46,043 nt of DNA from assembly GCA_034670265.1 (NCBI GenBank), contig JAXMNU010000007.1, forward strand, positions 1 to 46,043, read 5' to 3'. The translations under genes and the position numbers were made by a program. Shown in pieces: positions 11,087 through 19,763 of this stretch. The notes below the pieces were generated by a model. The model ran no database searches and was not told the origin of the DNA. It worked only from the letters and a program-made list of their open reading frames with translations. Source of the DNA: Halomarinibacterium sp034670265. GTDB lineage: Bacteria; Bacteroidota; Bacteroidia; Flavobacteriales; Flavobacteriaceae. Position 1 is the first letter of the stretch; the number at the start of each line of letters is the position of its first letter.

Positions 11087-11929
11087 TTAACCTCCAATTC
11101 TTATTCGCATAGAGTTTCCTCCGTCTCTTCTTCCATCACCTTCAAATTGTTCGTTCATCTCCTTCATCTTTTTTTCCATGATTGCTTCATATTCAGCTGC
11201 GGTGACAACTTTCCCTTTTGTGGGTTCTTTAATGGAAAGACCTTTTTCAGGATTTAAAACAATTTTGCTACATAAAATGGTTTCACTTCCGTCGTTAATT
11301 TCAAGTATTAATCCCGGCAATCCATCATACTCAGCAGGACCATGTTGCACAGGTATTTGAGGCGTGTACCAAGCAGTGACATTAACTTCCTCTTCAGAAG
11401 TTATTTCTTTATTTTCTCCATCGAAAGATGATTCTGCAACCATCACTGTTCGTGTTGTTGAATAAGTAGCTTTAAAGCAGGTATATTCGCCTATATTTTT
11501 AGTCTCTTTACCCATCACCCATTCTCTGTTTTCTAATGCGTCTTTAATTAGAAACTCTTTTCCAAAAACCTCAACTTGATCTGCATAGCTATTTTCTTTC
11601 AAATTTTTATAAAGCACATCATTTCCGCCTCCATTGCCAGCAATTACTAGTTTCATCCCTCCACCTTCCAAAACGGAGTCATCATCCAATTTTTTAACTT
11701 GTTTGTACTGAGATTCGTTTTCGGTAAATTCTAGTGTATATTCCCTTTCTGATTGTTTTTTAAGCATTGCCATGATTTGGTCTTTCATAGCATCGTTCAT
11801 GGTGCTATCCAGTTCAATTTCCATTTTTGTTTGGCTTTTGTAGGTGGCAATTCCTTCAATTTTTTGTGCAACTATTTTAGAAATTCCAAAAGCAAGGGTA
11901 AGGACAAGAAGTAGAATTTTTGTTTTCAT
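11087..11929 (-). CDS. GLPGLI family protein (distal copy)
   Basis: 280 residues with a signal peptide (MKTKILLLVLTLAFGISKIVAQ). The family signature D-G-L-P-G-L-I-L-E-I-N is followed by C-S-K-I-V-L-N-P, then by P-T-K-G-K-V-V, all shared with the downstream paralogue. Likely exported and beta-rich; function unknown. The tail is Arg/Gly-rich and ends R-I-R-I-G-G, paralleling R-R-F-G-G in the other copy. First gene of the GLPGLI-GLPGLI-barrel group; the start of the divergent gene lies 101 bases away. A weak promoter-like TTTG-N20-CGTCTTTG can be seen upstream on the minus strand, too poor to list separately. Confidence 0.87.
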   Translation of the reverse strand: MKTKILLLVLTLAFGISKIVAQKIEGIATYKSQTKMEIELDSTMNDAMKDQIMAMLKKQSEREYTLEFTENESQYKQVKKLDDDSVLEGGGMKLVIAGNGGGNDVLYKNLKENSYADQVEVFGKEFLIKDALENREWVMGKETKNIGEYTCFKATYSTTRTVMVAESSFDGENKEITSEEEVNVTAWYTPQIPVQHGPAEYDGLPGLILEINDGSETILCSKIVLNPEKGLSIKEPTKGKVVTAAEYEAIMEKKMKEMNEQFEGDGRRDGGNSMRIRIGG

Positions 11930-12030
11930 AATGGTTGTTTTAATGTATTTTCAAAGACGAATAAATTTTAGGCTTGTTGCAAATTAGTTATTTAAAAAGT
12001 AACAAAATCATTTTGTACCTTTCAACATCT

Positions 12031-12807
12031 ATGAAATCTTTTTTTATATTCTTTTTTATTTCTATTGCCACAACCTTTTCGCAAGAAATAACTTTGGTAA
12101 ATAAAACAGCTTTACAAGTGGACCATTTTGTGGGTTTTGATGCCTACAAACACATTTATTTTATAAAAAATGGCGCACTTCACAAGGAAGGTGATTTAGG
12201 AAAATTTGTTTTCCAAGATTTTCAATTAGGACCTATTGCTTCGGTGGATATTATCAACCCATTAAACGTTGTTGTTTTTTATGCCGAAATGAATACTGTC
12301 GTTTTTTTAGACAATCGGTTAAATGAAAAAGAACGCATTAATTTTAACGACCTACCAGCATTTCTGAATATTAGTGCAGCAACCAATGCCGGGAATAACA
12401 AGCTTTGGGTTTTTAATACCGATACGCAACAGCTAGAATTATATCATTATCGCAATCAGCAGCAAACACAAGTATCGCAGCCATTTAAAGGTAAATTAAT
12501 TGCTCAAGTAAGTAACTTTAATACGTGTGCGATACTTACCAACACCCATTTGCGACAGCTTAATGTATACGGAAGTTTACTTTCTGAAATAAAACTAGAA
12601 GGATATAGTCATATGGCTCAAAATGATAAAACGATTGTAGTAGTAAAAGAAAATAGCCTGTTCACAATAAAAGAGAACACCGTTAACCCTTTGAGTTTTA
12701 CCTTCGACGAAAACCCAATTAAAGACTTGCAACTAACACAAGATTTCCTGTATATTTACGACAGTAAAATACTTTACACTTTTACACTAACTCAACCTAA
12801 GCAGTAA
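12031..12807 (+). CDS. Predicted exported protein, possibly propeller-like
   Basis: 258 residues. The start at ATG 12031 gives a clear signal peptide (MKSFFIFFFISIATTFSQ); the frame is open further upstream but without such a leader. The mature part is made of short hydrophobic strands with repeated patterns such as L-W-V-F-N-T-D-T-Q-Q-L-E-L and L-R-Q-L-N-V-Y-G-S-L-L, which suggest a small beta-propeller or similar repeat fold. I recognise no catalytic motif and do not assign a function. It ends 5 bases before the deoxynucleoside kinase gene, so the two are very likely co-transcribed. A TACCTTTC motif (12016-12023) just upstream resembles a -7 element, but no -33 partner is visible. Confidence 0.8.
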   Translation: MKSFFIFFFISIATTFSQEITLVNKTALQVDHFVGFDAYKHIYFIKNGALHKEGDLGKFVFQDFQLGPIASVDIINPLNVVVFYAEMNTVVFLDNRLNEKERINFNDLPAFLNISAATNAGNNKLWVFNTDTQQLELYHYRNQQQTQVSQPFKGKLIAQVSNFNTCAILTNTHLRQLNVYGSLLSEIKLEGYSHMAQNDKTIVVVKENSLFTIKENTVNPLSFTFDENPIKDLQLTQDFLYIYDSKILYTFTLTQPKQ

Positions 12808-12812
12808 GATTT

Positions 12813-13427
12813 ATGCACGTTGCCATAGCAGGAAATATTGGCTCTGGAAAAACTACGTTAACTCGTTTACTCGCCAAGCATTATAAATGGAAAGCACATT
12901 TTGAAGATGTGGAAGACAATCCCTATTTGGACGATTTCTACAACCAAATGGAGCGTTGGTCTTTTAACCTTCAGATTTACTTTTTGAATAGTCGTTTTCG
13001 CCAAATTTTGGATATAAGAGAAAATGGGAAAAGCGTTATTCAGGATCGTACGATTTACGAGGATGCGTACATTTTTGCGCCAAATTTACATGCGATGGGA
13101 TTAATGACCAATCGTGATTTTGAAAATTATCGTGCGTTATTCGATTTAATGGAAAGTGTTACAGAAGGTCCTGACTTACTCATTTACTTACGAAGTTCTA
13201 TTCCTAATTTGGTGAATCAGATACACAAGCGTGGACGCGATTATGAAAACTCTATTAGTATTGATTATCTAAGCCGTTTAAATGAACGTTACGAAGCTTG
13301 GATTCACGGATACGACAAAGGGAATCTTCTCATCATCGACGTGGACAATATTAATTTTGTAGACAAGCCTGAAGATTTAGGGGAAGTTATTAATAAAATT
13401 GATGCAGAGTTGCACGGATTGTTTTAA
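12813..13427 (+). CDS. Deoxynucleoside kinase
   Basis: 204 residues. Cytoplasmic kinase that phosphorylates deoxynucleosides using ATP, a salvage step for dNTP supply. The P-loop is at residues 7-14 (G-N-I-G-S-G-K-T). The E-D-V-E-D-N-P-Y-L-D-D-F-Y segment matches the substrate site of bacterial deoxyadenosine/deoxyguanosine kinases. Q-D-R-T-I-Y-E-D-A replaces the usual D-R-S core, and K-R-G-R-D-Y-E is the lid. Length is normal for the family. Exact base specificity cannot be read from sequence. It follows the exported protein by 5 bases and is followed by a strong terminator. The dTMP genes lie 11-14 kb away, so this is a pathway link and not an operon link. Confidence 0.92.
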   Translation: MHVAIAGNIGSGKTTLTRLLAKHYKWKAHFEDVEDNPYLDDFYNQMERWSFNLQIYFLNSRFRQILDIRENGKSVIQDRTIYEDAYIFAPNLHAMGLMTNRDFENYRALFDLMESVTEGPDLLIYLRSSIPNLVNQIHKRGRDYENSISIDYLSRLNERYEAWIHGYDKGNLLIIDVDNINFVDKPEDLGEVINKIDAELHGLF

Positions 13428-13442
13428 AAAAACTTAATTATT

Positions 13443-13474
13443 AAAAAAACCCGAACGAATGTTCGGGTTTTTTT
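13443..13474. terminator. Bidirectional rho-independent terminator
   Basis: ACCCGAAC and GTTCGGGT form a GC-rich stem around GAAT, flanked by A7 on the left and T7 on the right. It sits between the converging deoxynucleoside kinase and pyrophosphatase genes and can serve both strands. Confidence 0.9.
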
Positions 13475-13493
13475 AATAGGTAGAAAATTGGAA

Positions 13494-15977
13494 TTAGCTT
13501 TTATCTACTTCTTCTATAACTTCTTTTATTACTTTCTTACCGTCTTCTACTTTTACTTCGGCTTCTTTCATAGCTTCAACTTGAGCTTTTACTTCTTCCT
13601 CTGTTCCTTTAAAAGTTTTTGTTTCGGTTGTTGTTTCGCCATTTTTAGTAGTTTCAATAGTAACAGTAGCAACTGTTTCTTCACCTTCTACACCCATTTC
13701 AACTCGAATTTCTTTTGAAACATCTTCAACAACTTTTGTGCCTTCTTCAGTAATAATCATTTTTTCTCCTTCTGAAGTAATTCCAGAAACCTCGGTGCTA
13801 TGTCCCCCTAAGATTGGAGAAATAACCAATCCTACTAAACATGTAAGTTTAATAAGAATATTCATGGATGGTCCAGAAGTATCTTTAAACGGATCCCCAA
13901 CAGTATCTCCAGTTACCGCCGCTTTATGAGCATCGCTACCTTTAAAAGTCATTTCGCCATCGATTTCAACACCAGCTTCAAAAGATTTTTTAGCGTTATC
14001 CCAAGCACCTCCAGCATTGTTTTGGAAAATTGCCCACATAACACCACTCACACAAACACCAGCCATATATCCACCAAGCACCTCAGCACCTAACGGATAA
14101 TTTCCAGTTAACATAGCGGTTCCTAAACCAATAATTAAAGGCGTTACAATAGTCAATAATCCTGGTAAAATCATTTCTTTTAACGCAGCTTTAGTTGAAA
14201 TATCAACGCATTTAGCATATTCTGGCGTACCAGTACCTTCCATAATTCCTGGGATTTCACGGAATTGACGACGTACCTCTTGTACCATTTCCATGGCTGC
14301 TTTTCCAACCGATTTCATTGCCATGGCTGAAAATACCACAGGTATCATTCCACCCACAAATAAAGCCGCCAAAACAGGAGCTTTAAAGATGTTAATTCCA
14401 TCAATTCCAGTAAAGGTTACATACGCTGCAAACAACGCTAATGCCGTTAAGGCAGCAGAAGCAATAGCAAATCCTTTTCCAACGGCGGCAGTTGTATTAC
14501 CAACCGAGTCTAATATATCTGTACGCTCACGTACTTGATCTTCTAATTCACTCATTTCTGCTACACCACCTGCATTATCTGCAATAGGACCAAAAGCATC
14601 AATCGCTAACTGCATCGCTGTAGTAGCCATCATAGCCGAAGCAGCCAACGCCACCCCGTAGAATCCTGCCAATGCATACGATCCTGCAATTGCCACTGCA
14701 AATAATAATACACTCCAAAAAGTAGATTTCATACCAACAGCTAAACCTGCAATAATATTTGTAGCAGCTCCCGTAGAAGAATTTTGAACAATATCCATTA
14801 CTGGTTTCTTACCTAAACTAGTATAGTAAGCCGTTACAAAAGAAATCAATGCTCCAACTGCTAAACCAATACAGGCTGCAAAGAATACATTAATAGAAGC
14901 TACTTCAACCATTCCTTCACCAAAGAAGCTCATAGTCATCGTTTGTGGAAGCATCCAATCAATTAGGAAATAACTTGCAATTAAAGTAAGTATAATGGCA
15001 AACCAGTTACCCATATCTAATGCTCTTTGAACTTGCGCTTCTTTAGCATCGTTATTTTTAATTTTCACAAAGAAGGTTCCAATAATGGACGCCAAAACTC
15101 CAACTCCAGCAATTACTAAAGGAAGAAGAATAGGTCCCATATTATTAAAGGCATCTGTAAACTGAGTAGTTGCAGACATATCTCTAATAACATAATTACC
15201 TAAAACCATAGAAGCTAAAACAGTAGCCACATAAGACCCAAAAAGGTCAGCTCCCATTCCAGCAACATCTCCTACGTTATCTCCTACGTTATCTGCAATA
15301 GTTGCAGGGTTACGAGGATCATCTTCAGGAATACCAGCTTCCACTTTTCCAACTAAATCTGCTCCCACATCGGCAGCTTTGGTATAAATACCACCACCCA
15401 CACGTGCAAATAATGCAATACTTTCAGCTCCTAAAGAGAATCCAGCCAGTGCTTCAAGCACAACTGTCATTTCGGTATAAAAATCACCACCTTCAGTAAT
15501 AAATTGTCCTAAGAAGAACATAAAGAATAAACTAAGTCCTAATACCGCTAATCCAGCTACACCAAGTCCCATCACGGTTCCACCACCAAAAGAAACCTTT
15601 AAGGCTTGTGGTAAACTTGTTTTGGCAGCTTCTGCAGTACGTGCATTGGCATCGGTTGCAATGCGCATCCCAATGTTTCCAGCAAGTGCAGAAAATATAG
15701 CTCCAAATATAAAAGCAGGAACAATCATCCAACTTGTGGTTGGAACTACCACAGAAATAACATAAAGTAACACAGCAGCAATAATGGCGAATATTACGAG
15801 TAATCTATATTCAGCATTTAAGAACGCTAAAGCACCCTCTTTAATACTTTTGGAAATAGATTGCATACGCTCACTTCCTGCGGGTTGCTTTTTAACCCAG
15901 TTCATTTTAATAAACATGAATAGTAACCCTAGCACCGCTAGTGCAATAGGAACGTAAATAATGTTTTGTTCTAACAT
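13494..15977 (-). CDS. hppA: Membrane-bound, K+-dependent-type pyrophosphatase (ion pump)
   Basis: 827 residues. It hydrolyses pyrophosphate and pumps Na+ and/or H+ across the inner membrane. Family hallmarks: D-V-G-A-D-L-V-G-K-V-E, then D-D-P-R-N-P-A and D-N-V-G-D-N-V-G-D-V-A-G in the first catalytic loop, and D-N-A-G-G and the G-D-T-V-G-D-P-F-K-D motif later. G-N-T-T-A-A-V-G-K-G has Ala where K+-independent enzymes carry Lys, so K+ dependence is expected. The Na+ versus H+ choice is not decided here. About 16 membrane segments. After the last segment there is a tail of about 95 residues (732-827), Glu/Lys/Thr-rich and absent from textbook members; with the family's topology it would be periplasmic. 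A promoter-like TACTTTTG lies upstream. Confidence 0.95.
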   Translation of the reverse strand: MLEQNIIYVPIALAVLGLLFMFIKMNWVKKQPAGSERMQSISKSIKEGALAFLNAEYRLLVIFAIIAAVLLYVISVVVPTTSWMIVPAFIFGAIFSALAGNIGMRIATDANARTAEAAKTSLPQALKVSFGGGTVMGLGVAGLAVLGLSLFFMFFLGQFITEGGDFYTEMTVVLEALAGFSLGAESIALFARVGGGIYTKAADVGADLVGKVEAGIPEDDPRNPATIADNVGDNVGDVAGMGADLFGSYVATVLASMVLGNYVIRDMSATTQFTDAFNNMGPILLPLVIAGVGVLASIIGTFFVKIKNNDAKEAQVQRALDMGNWFAIILTLIASYFLIDWMLPQTMTMSFFGEGMVEVASINVFFAACIGLAVGALISFVTAYYTSLGKKPVMDIVQNSSTGAATNIIAGLAVGMKSTFWSVLLFAVAIAGSYALAGFYGVALAASAMMATTAMQLAIDAFGPIADNAGGVAEMSELEDQVRERTDILDSVGNTTAAVGKGFAIASAALTALALFAAYVTFTGIDGINIFKAPVLAALFVGGMIPVVFSAMAMKSVGKAAMEMVQEVRRQFREIPGIMEGTGTPEYAKCVDISTKAALKEMILPGLLTIVTPLIIGLGTAMLTGNYPLGAEVLGGYMAGVCVSGVMWAIFQNNAGGAWDNAKKSFEAGVEIDGEMTFKGSDAHKAAVTGDTVGDPFKDTSGPSMNILIKLTCLVGLVISPILGGHSTEVSGITSEGEKMIITEEGTKVVEDVSKEIRVEMGVEGEETVATVTIETTKNGETTTETKTFKGTEEEVKAQVEAMKEAEVKVEDGKKVIKEVIEEVDKS

Positions 15978-16016
15978 AGTTGATTATTTAGTATAATGTT
16001 TTCAAAATTGCGAGTG

Positions 16017-16024
16017 CAAAAGTA
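16017..16024 (-). promoter_or_regulatory. Predicted -7 promoter element for hppA
   Basis: TACTTTTG on the minus strand is an exact TAnnTTTG match 40 bases above the hppA ATG. The nearest upstream TTG is 24 bases away, slightly beyond the usual spacer range, so only the -7 box is claimed. Confidence 0.5.
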
Positions 16025-16065
16025 GTAAAATTGATTGGGATAGGAAATCAATACGTAAGAAGAAT

Positions 16066-18546
16066 TTAAAATGAAAAACCAAATTCTCCAGTCACCCCAA
16101 ATCTTCGGGCATCTGGGTTATCCAAATAGTTTCCTCTAAAGTTAAAATCAATTCGGAAAATTTTAAAAATATTACCCACTCCAACGCTCCATTCCCAGTA
16201 ACCTTTGGTTGGCGCCTGCAGTAACAATCCATTGGGTTGATTCAAAGCTTTATTTTCATCTGAAAGCGAACCGTAGGCAGCTCTAACCCCTACTATTTCA
16301 CGTAAGTTCAATTTCCGAAGCCAAGGAATTCTTGAAAACAATCGTCCACCAAAATTATGCTGCATATGCATACTTAAATAGGTATCGCTTACAAATTCGT
16401 AAAAATCAAGGTTGGTAAACGAATTATAAATACTGAAAAGCGTTTGATTCCCTGGAATTGGACTCAATAATCCTAAGGGTACTGGGTCGAATATCTTCCC
16501 TGCTTCCACCGTGGTATATAACCTTCCTATGCCTCCAATATTCCACGGCTGAAAGTACAATCCTTGTACACGAGAATAATCAAAATCTCCTCCTAAAACA
16601 TCTTTTAACCCCTGTGTATATCCTAAATAAAAAGTAGGGAAATCACCATCGTTAATAACCGTTTGTTCTACACCATAACCCGATGTTTTTCTGTTTGGAG
16701 AATAATATAATCCTAAATCAAGTTCGGGTTGTGTAATTTTACTTTGAATGTCCCCATTCTCATCAAAATATTTTAAACTGAAAGTCTCCGTAGCCGATTC
16801 TAACGTCCTATACGTCCCTGTCACTCGAAGTTGAAGATTTTTTACAGGATCTACCGAAAATCCTGCGGCGGTTAAATTGACACGGGTAAGTTTGTCATTT
16901 GCACCCACTGTGATAAGAGATGAAGAAGCCAAGTTTCTACCCAACACATCATTACTATTGGTTAAACTAGCTCCTGTTTGCTCCACATCTTTTCGGTTAC
17001 CTCCAAAAATGGTTAAGCGGGATTTTCGATCTAGCAACCATTTTGCTGAAACGCCATGTTTAAATCTTCGATCTTTAAAGCCGTAGGCTCCAAAAACCTC
17101 CACACGCCAGGGGTCATTCTGACTAAAATACGTGCGACCGCCTAAACGAATTCGTAATCCTTCAGCTTCATTAAACCCGAAAATAGAGAAAACAGGTCCT
17201 ACATCAATATTTCCAACCTGATAATAACCAGAAGCTAATGTTGCTCCTATATTATATAAACTTTTAAAACGCGGAATCGTTTTTAAGGTATCCAGCATAT
17301 CATAGACCCCTTTTTCATCTCTACTCAATTTCTCCATACGGCGTTCTTCCCAAAAGGAATCGGGTCGTGTATAGATATCTTCATTATAAGGATCTACTTG
17401 TTCTTTATAAAAGTTTTTATCCTTCGGAATATCAAATTCATAATGATCATAGAGAGATGTCCTTTTACCGTAAATACCCTGTGCTTTCTCTTTCTTCCGA
17501 AGACTAAAATCACTTAAAAAATAATCACGAGTTATTAGAAAGATAGAGTCGTTTAGTACTTCGAATTCCTGTTCGATATACACTTCCCTAACCCAGTTAA
17601 GGTTGGCACTTTTACTAGCTCGAAGGTTTATTTCTTTAATCGCCCACGTACTATCATTTACCCAAAAATCTCCTTTAAAAGTAAGTTCGTTTTTCCGTCT
17701 TGGGTAATAGACAATATTATAGCACCATTTATTATCACGAAAGGCGCTATCCAATAAAACATAATTATAAACATCCACACCTGTTCGTGAAAGCGGGCTT
17801 GTAAAGGCTTTGTCGAAAAATTTCAGGTAATTATCATACACATCGTACTCCTTATACATGTCCTTTATAAAGGCAATAAGCGTTTGATTATTTTCGAATC
17901 CACTGTTTTTATTCCCTTCCAGAATCTCTTTCTCCTCTTTTAACAGATTATCTCCATAGACTTTGGAATAAGCTTCATTAATGAAGATGGGCAAGTAGCT
18001 ATTCCCTGTAATGTTTGAAGTATCAATTTGTTCCCAAACAAACTCCATTCCTTTAAAAATTCTACTTTTTATAAGGGATGAATCGATAGTATTTAAATCG
18101 AATTCTAGTTTTTCGTATTTATCGTACTGGTATTGTTTAAATTTTTTAACGCCATTTTGACGTCTGTTCTCCCAAATTTTTCGAAGGATCACAATAGCAG
18201 GATTGTCTTTTTTTGAAGTTTTCCCAGAATAGACTACCACCTCTCCTAAAGACTCTATATCTTCTTCAAGTAGAATTTCTAAGTTATAACTTACTTTTTG
18301 AGTAAGCGGAAAAGTATTTAGTTTATACCCTACAAACGAAACCCACAACGCATCATGAGTAATATCACTTTCTAGGTAAAACCTTCCATTTTCATTAGTG
18401 ATAGTTCCTTCGTTTGAATCTTTAAAAATTACATTGGCAAAAGCAACGGGGTCTCCGTAGGTGTCTTTTACAACACCACTCACCTTTGTTTGAGCAAAGA
18501 AAGAAGTGGTAAAAAGTAAAAGAAATAAGAGTAGGTTTTGCTTCAT
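16066..18546 (-). CDS. DUF5686 family outer-membrane protein with carboxypeptidase-regulatory domain
   Basis: 826 residues from ATG at 18546, which begins a signal peptide (MKQNLLLFLLLFTTSFFAQ). The frame continues 19 codons upstream to a non-ATG codon abutting the E1 beta stop, but that would bury the signal. Residues about 22-105 form the carboxypeptidase-regulatory beta-sandwich (V-S-G-V-V-K-D...G-R-F-Y-L-E...F-V-G-Y). The rest matches the DUF5686 pattern seen widely in Bacteroidetes, including an R-K-I-W-E-N-R-R stretch and a C-terminal barrel-like half ending in Phe. Likely an outer-membrane barrel; substrate unknown. It lies 57 bases below the E1 beta gene on the same strand and may be co-transcribed with it. 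Confidence 0.85.
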   Translation of the reverse strand: MKQNLLLFLLLFTTSFFAQTKVSGVVKDTYGDPVAFANVIFKDSNEGTITNENGRFYLESDITHDALWVSFVGYKLNTFPLTQKVSYNLEILLEEDIESLGEVVVYSGKTSKKDNPAIVILRKIWENRRQNGVKKFKQYQYDKYEKLEFDLNTIDSSLIKSRIFKGMEFVWEQIDTSNITGNSYLPIFINEAYSKVYGDNLLKEEKEILEGNKNSGFENNQTLIAFIKDMYKEYDVYDNYLKFFDKAFTSPLSRTGVDVYNYVLLDSAFRDNKWCYNIVYYPRRKNELTFKGDFWVNDSTWAIKEINLRASKSANLNWVREVYIEQEFEVLNDSIFLITRDYFLSDFSLRKKEKAQGIYGKRTSLYDHYEFDIPKDKNFYKEQVDPYNEDIYTRPDSFWEERRMEKLSRDEKGVYDMLDTLKTIPRFKSLYNIGATLASGYYQVGNIDVGPVFSIFGFNEAEGLRIRLGGRTYFSQNDPWRVEVFGAYGFKDRRFKHGVSAKWLLDRKSRLTIFGGNRKDVEQTGASLTNSNDVLGRNLASSSLITVGANDKLTRVNLTAAGFSVDPVKNLQLRVTGTYRTLESATETFSLKYFDENGDIQSKITQPELDLGLYYSPNRKTSGYGVEQTVINDGDFPTFYLGYTQGLKDVLGGDFDYSRVQGLYFQPWNIGGIGRLYTTVEAGKIFDPVPLGLLSPIPGNQTLFSIYNSFTNLDFYEFVSDTYLSMHMQHNFGGRLFSRIPWLRKLNLREIVGVRAAYGSLSDENKALNQPNGLLLQAPTKGYWEWSVGVGNIFKIFRIDFNFRGNYLDNPDARRFGVTGEFGFSF

Positions 18547-18603
18547 TGCAAAGGCTTGGGATTCATTGATTTGGAAAACGAAAAATCTGAAAAAAAAGTG
18601 CAA

Positions 18604-19584
18604 TTATTCTTTATATAACACTTTTTTAACAGCCTTTACAACATCATTCTGATTTGGCAACCACTCCTCCAATAACACTGGAGAATAGGGTGCAGGAGTA
18701 TCTGCTGTATTTAGTTTTACGATGGGAGCATCAAGATAATCGAATGCTTGTGATTGTACTTGGTATGTAATTTCGGTAGCCACATTCCCAAAAGGCCAGG
18801 CTTCCTCAAGAATAACCAATCGGTTGGTTTTCTTCACACTTTCTAAAATGGTGTTGTGATCCATTGGGCGAACTGTGCGAAGGTCGATGATTTCACATTC
18901 GATGCCTTCTTTTGCTAATGTTTCGGCAGCAGCATAGGCTTCTTTAATAATTTTTCCGAAAGAAACAATCGTTACATCTTTTCCTTCGCGCTTAATTTCG
19001 GCTACTCCTAATGGAATTAAATATTCTCCTTCTGGCACTTCACCTTTATCCCCATACATCTGCTCACTCTCCATAAAAATAACGGGATCGTCATCACGAA
19101 TCGCACTTTTCAAAAGACCTTTAGCGTCAGCTGGATTACTTGGCACTACCACTTTTAAACCTGGGCAGTTGGCAAACCAACTTTCAAAAGCTTGTGAGTG
19201 TGTTGCTGCTAACTGTCCCGCAGAAGCGGTTGGCCCTCGAAAAACAATAGGGCAGTTAAACTGCCCACCACTCATTTGACGGATTTTTGCAGCGTTATTA
19301 ATTATTTGATCAATCCCAACGAGAGAGAAATTAAACGTCATAAATTCTACAATGGGACGATTCCCGTTCATAGCAGAACCTACGGCAATCCCTGCAAATC
19401 CAAGTTCCGAAATTGGTGTATCAATCACTCGTTTTGCACCAAACTCGTCTAGCATTCCTTTACTCGCTTTGTAAGCACCGTTATATTCGGCAACTTCTTC
19501 ACCCATTAAATATATATTTTCATCGCGACGCATTTCTTCAGTCATCGCTTCACAAACGGCTTCTCTAAATTGGATTGTCTTCAT
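18604..19584 (-). CDS. pdhB: Pyruvate dehydrogenase E1 component, beta subunit
   Basis: 326 residues, the usual length. With the alpha subunit it forms the thiamine-diphosphate-dependent E1 that decarboxylates pyruvate and loads acetyl onto E2. Seen: G-E-E-V-A-E-Y-N-G-A-Y-K, the highly conserved D-T-P-I-S-E-L-G-F-A-G-I-A-V-G block, F-M-T-F-N-F and the C-terminal transketolase-like domain (E-C-E-I-I-D-L-R-T-V-R-P-M-D). It resembles the pyruvate enzyme more than the branched-chain one, but that distinction rests on residue patterns only. The alpha and E2 genes are not in the window, so the complex is encoded at separate loci. It is divergent from etfB, with a 179-base region between the two starts. 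Confidence 0.93.
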   Translation of the reverse strand: MKTIQFREAVCEAMTEEMRRDENIYLMGEEVAEYNGAYKASKGMLDEFGAKRVIDTPISELGFAGIAVGSAMNGNRPIVEFMTFNFSLVGIDQIINNAAKIRQMSGGQFNCPIVFRGPTASAGQLAATHSQAFESWFANCPGLKVVVPSNPADAKGLLKSAIRDDDPVIFMESEQMYGDKGEVPEGEYLIPLGVAEIKREGKDVTIVSFGKIIKEAYAAAETLAKEGIECEIIDLRTVRPMDHNTILESVKKTNRLVILEEAWPFGNVATEITYQVQSQAFDYLDAPIVKLNTADTPAPYSPVLLEEWLPNQNDVVKAVKKVLYKE

Positions 19585-19604
19585 TGTAGTATTTCAATTT
19601 ATGC

Positions 19605-19623
19605 TTCTGAAAATTTTTCAGAA
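19605..19623. promoter_or_regulatory. Perfect 19-base palindrome in the pdhB leader
   Basis: TTCTGAAAA and TTTTCAGAA flank one T. It lies between the predicted -7 box and the pdhB ATG, so it could be an operator for a symmetric dimer or a leader hairpin. No matching copy was noticed elsewhere in the window. Confidence 0.4.
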
Positions 19624-19626
19624 TGA

Positions 19627-19634
19627 CAAAAATA
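19627..19634 (-). promoter_or_regulatory. Predicted -7 promoter element for pdhB
   Basis: TATTTTTG on the minus strand is an exact TAnnTTTG match 43 bases above the ATG. No TTG is present at the usual spacing upstream, which lowers confidence. Confidence 0.4.
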
Positions 19635-19763
19635 ATATTATTTAGAACGTTCTTATCCCTTTTTAAAATATTTCTGAATTTTTATTATGCACGCATAGGA
19701 AAATTACAGGGATTATTGTATCTTCGTTGCCCAAAATTTGAACGAATTAAAGTAAACATCTAT

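Noticed and set aside
18547..18603. Extended start of the DUF5686 gene directly abutting pdhB
   Set aside because: It uses a non-ATG codon and would place 19 residues before a good signal peptide; ATG at 18546 explains the leader better.
19623..19763. 47-residue N-terminal extension of etfB
   Set aside because: The extra residues do not look ETF-like and overlap the region with the likely promoter; ATG 19764 gives the standard N-terminus.
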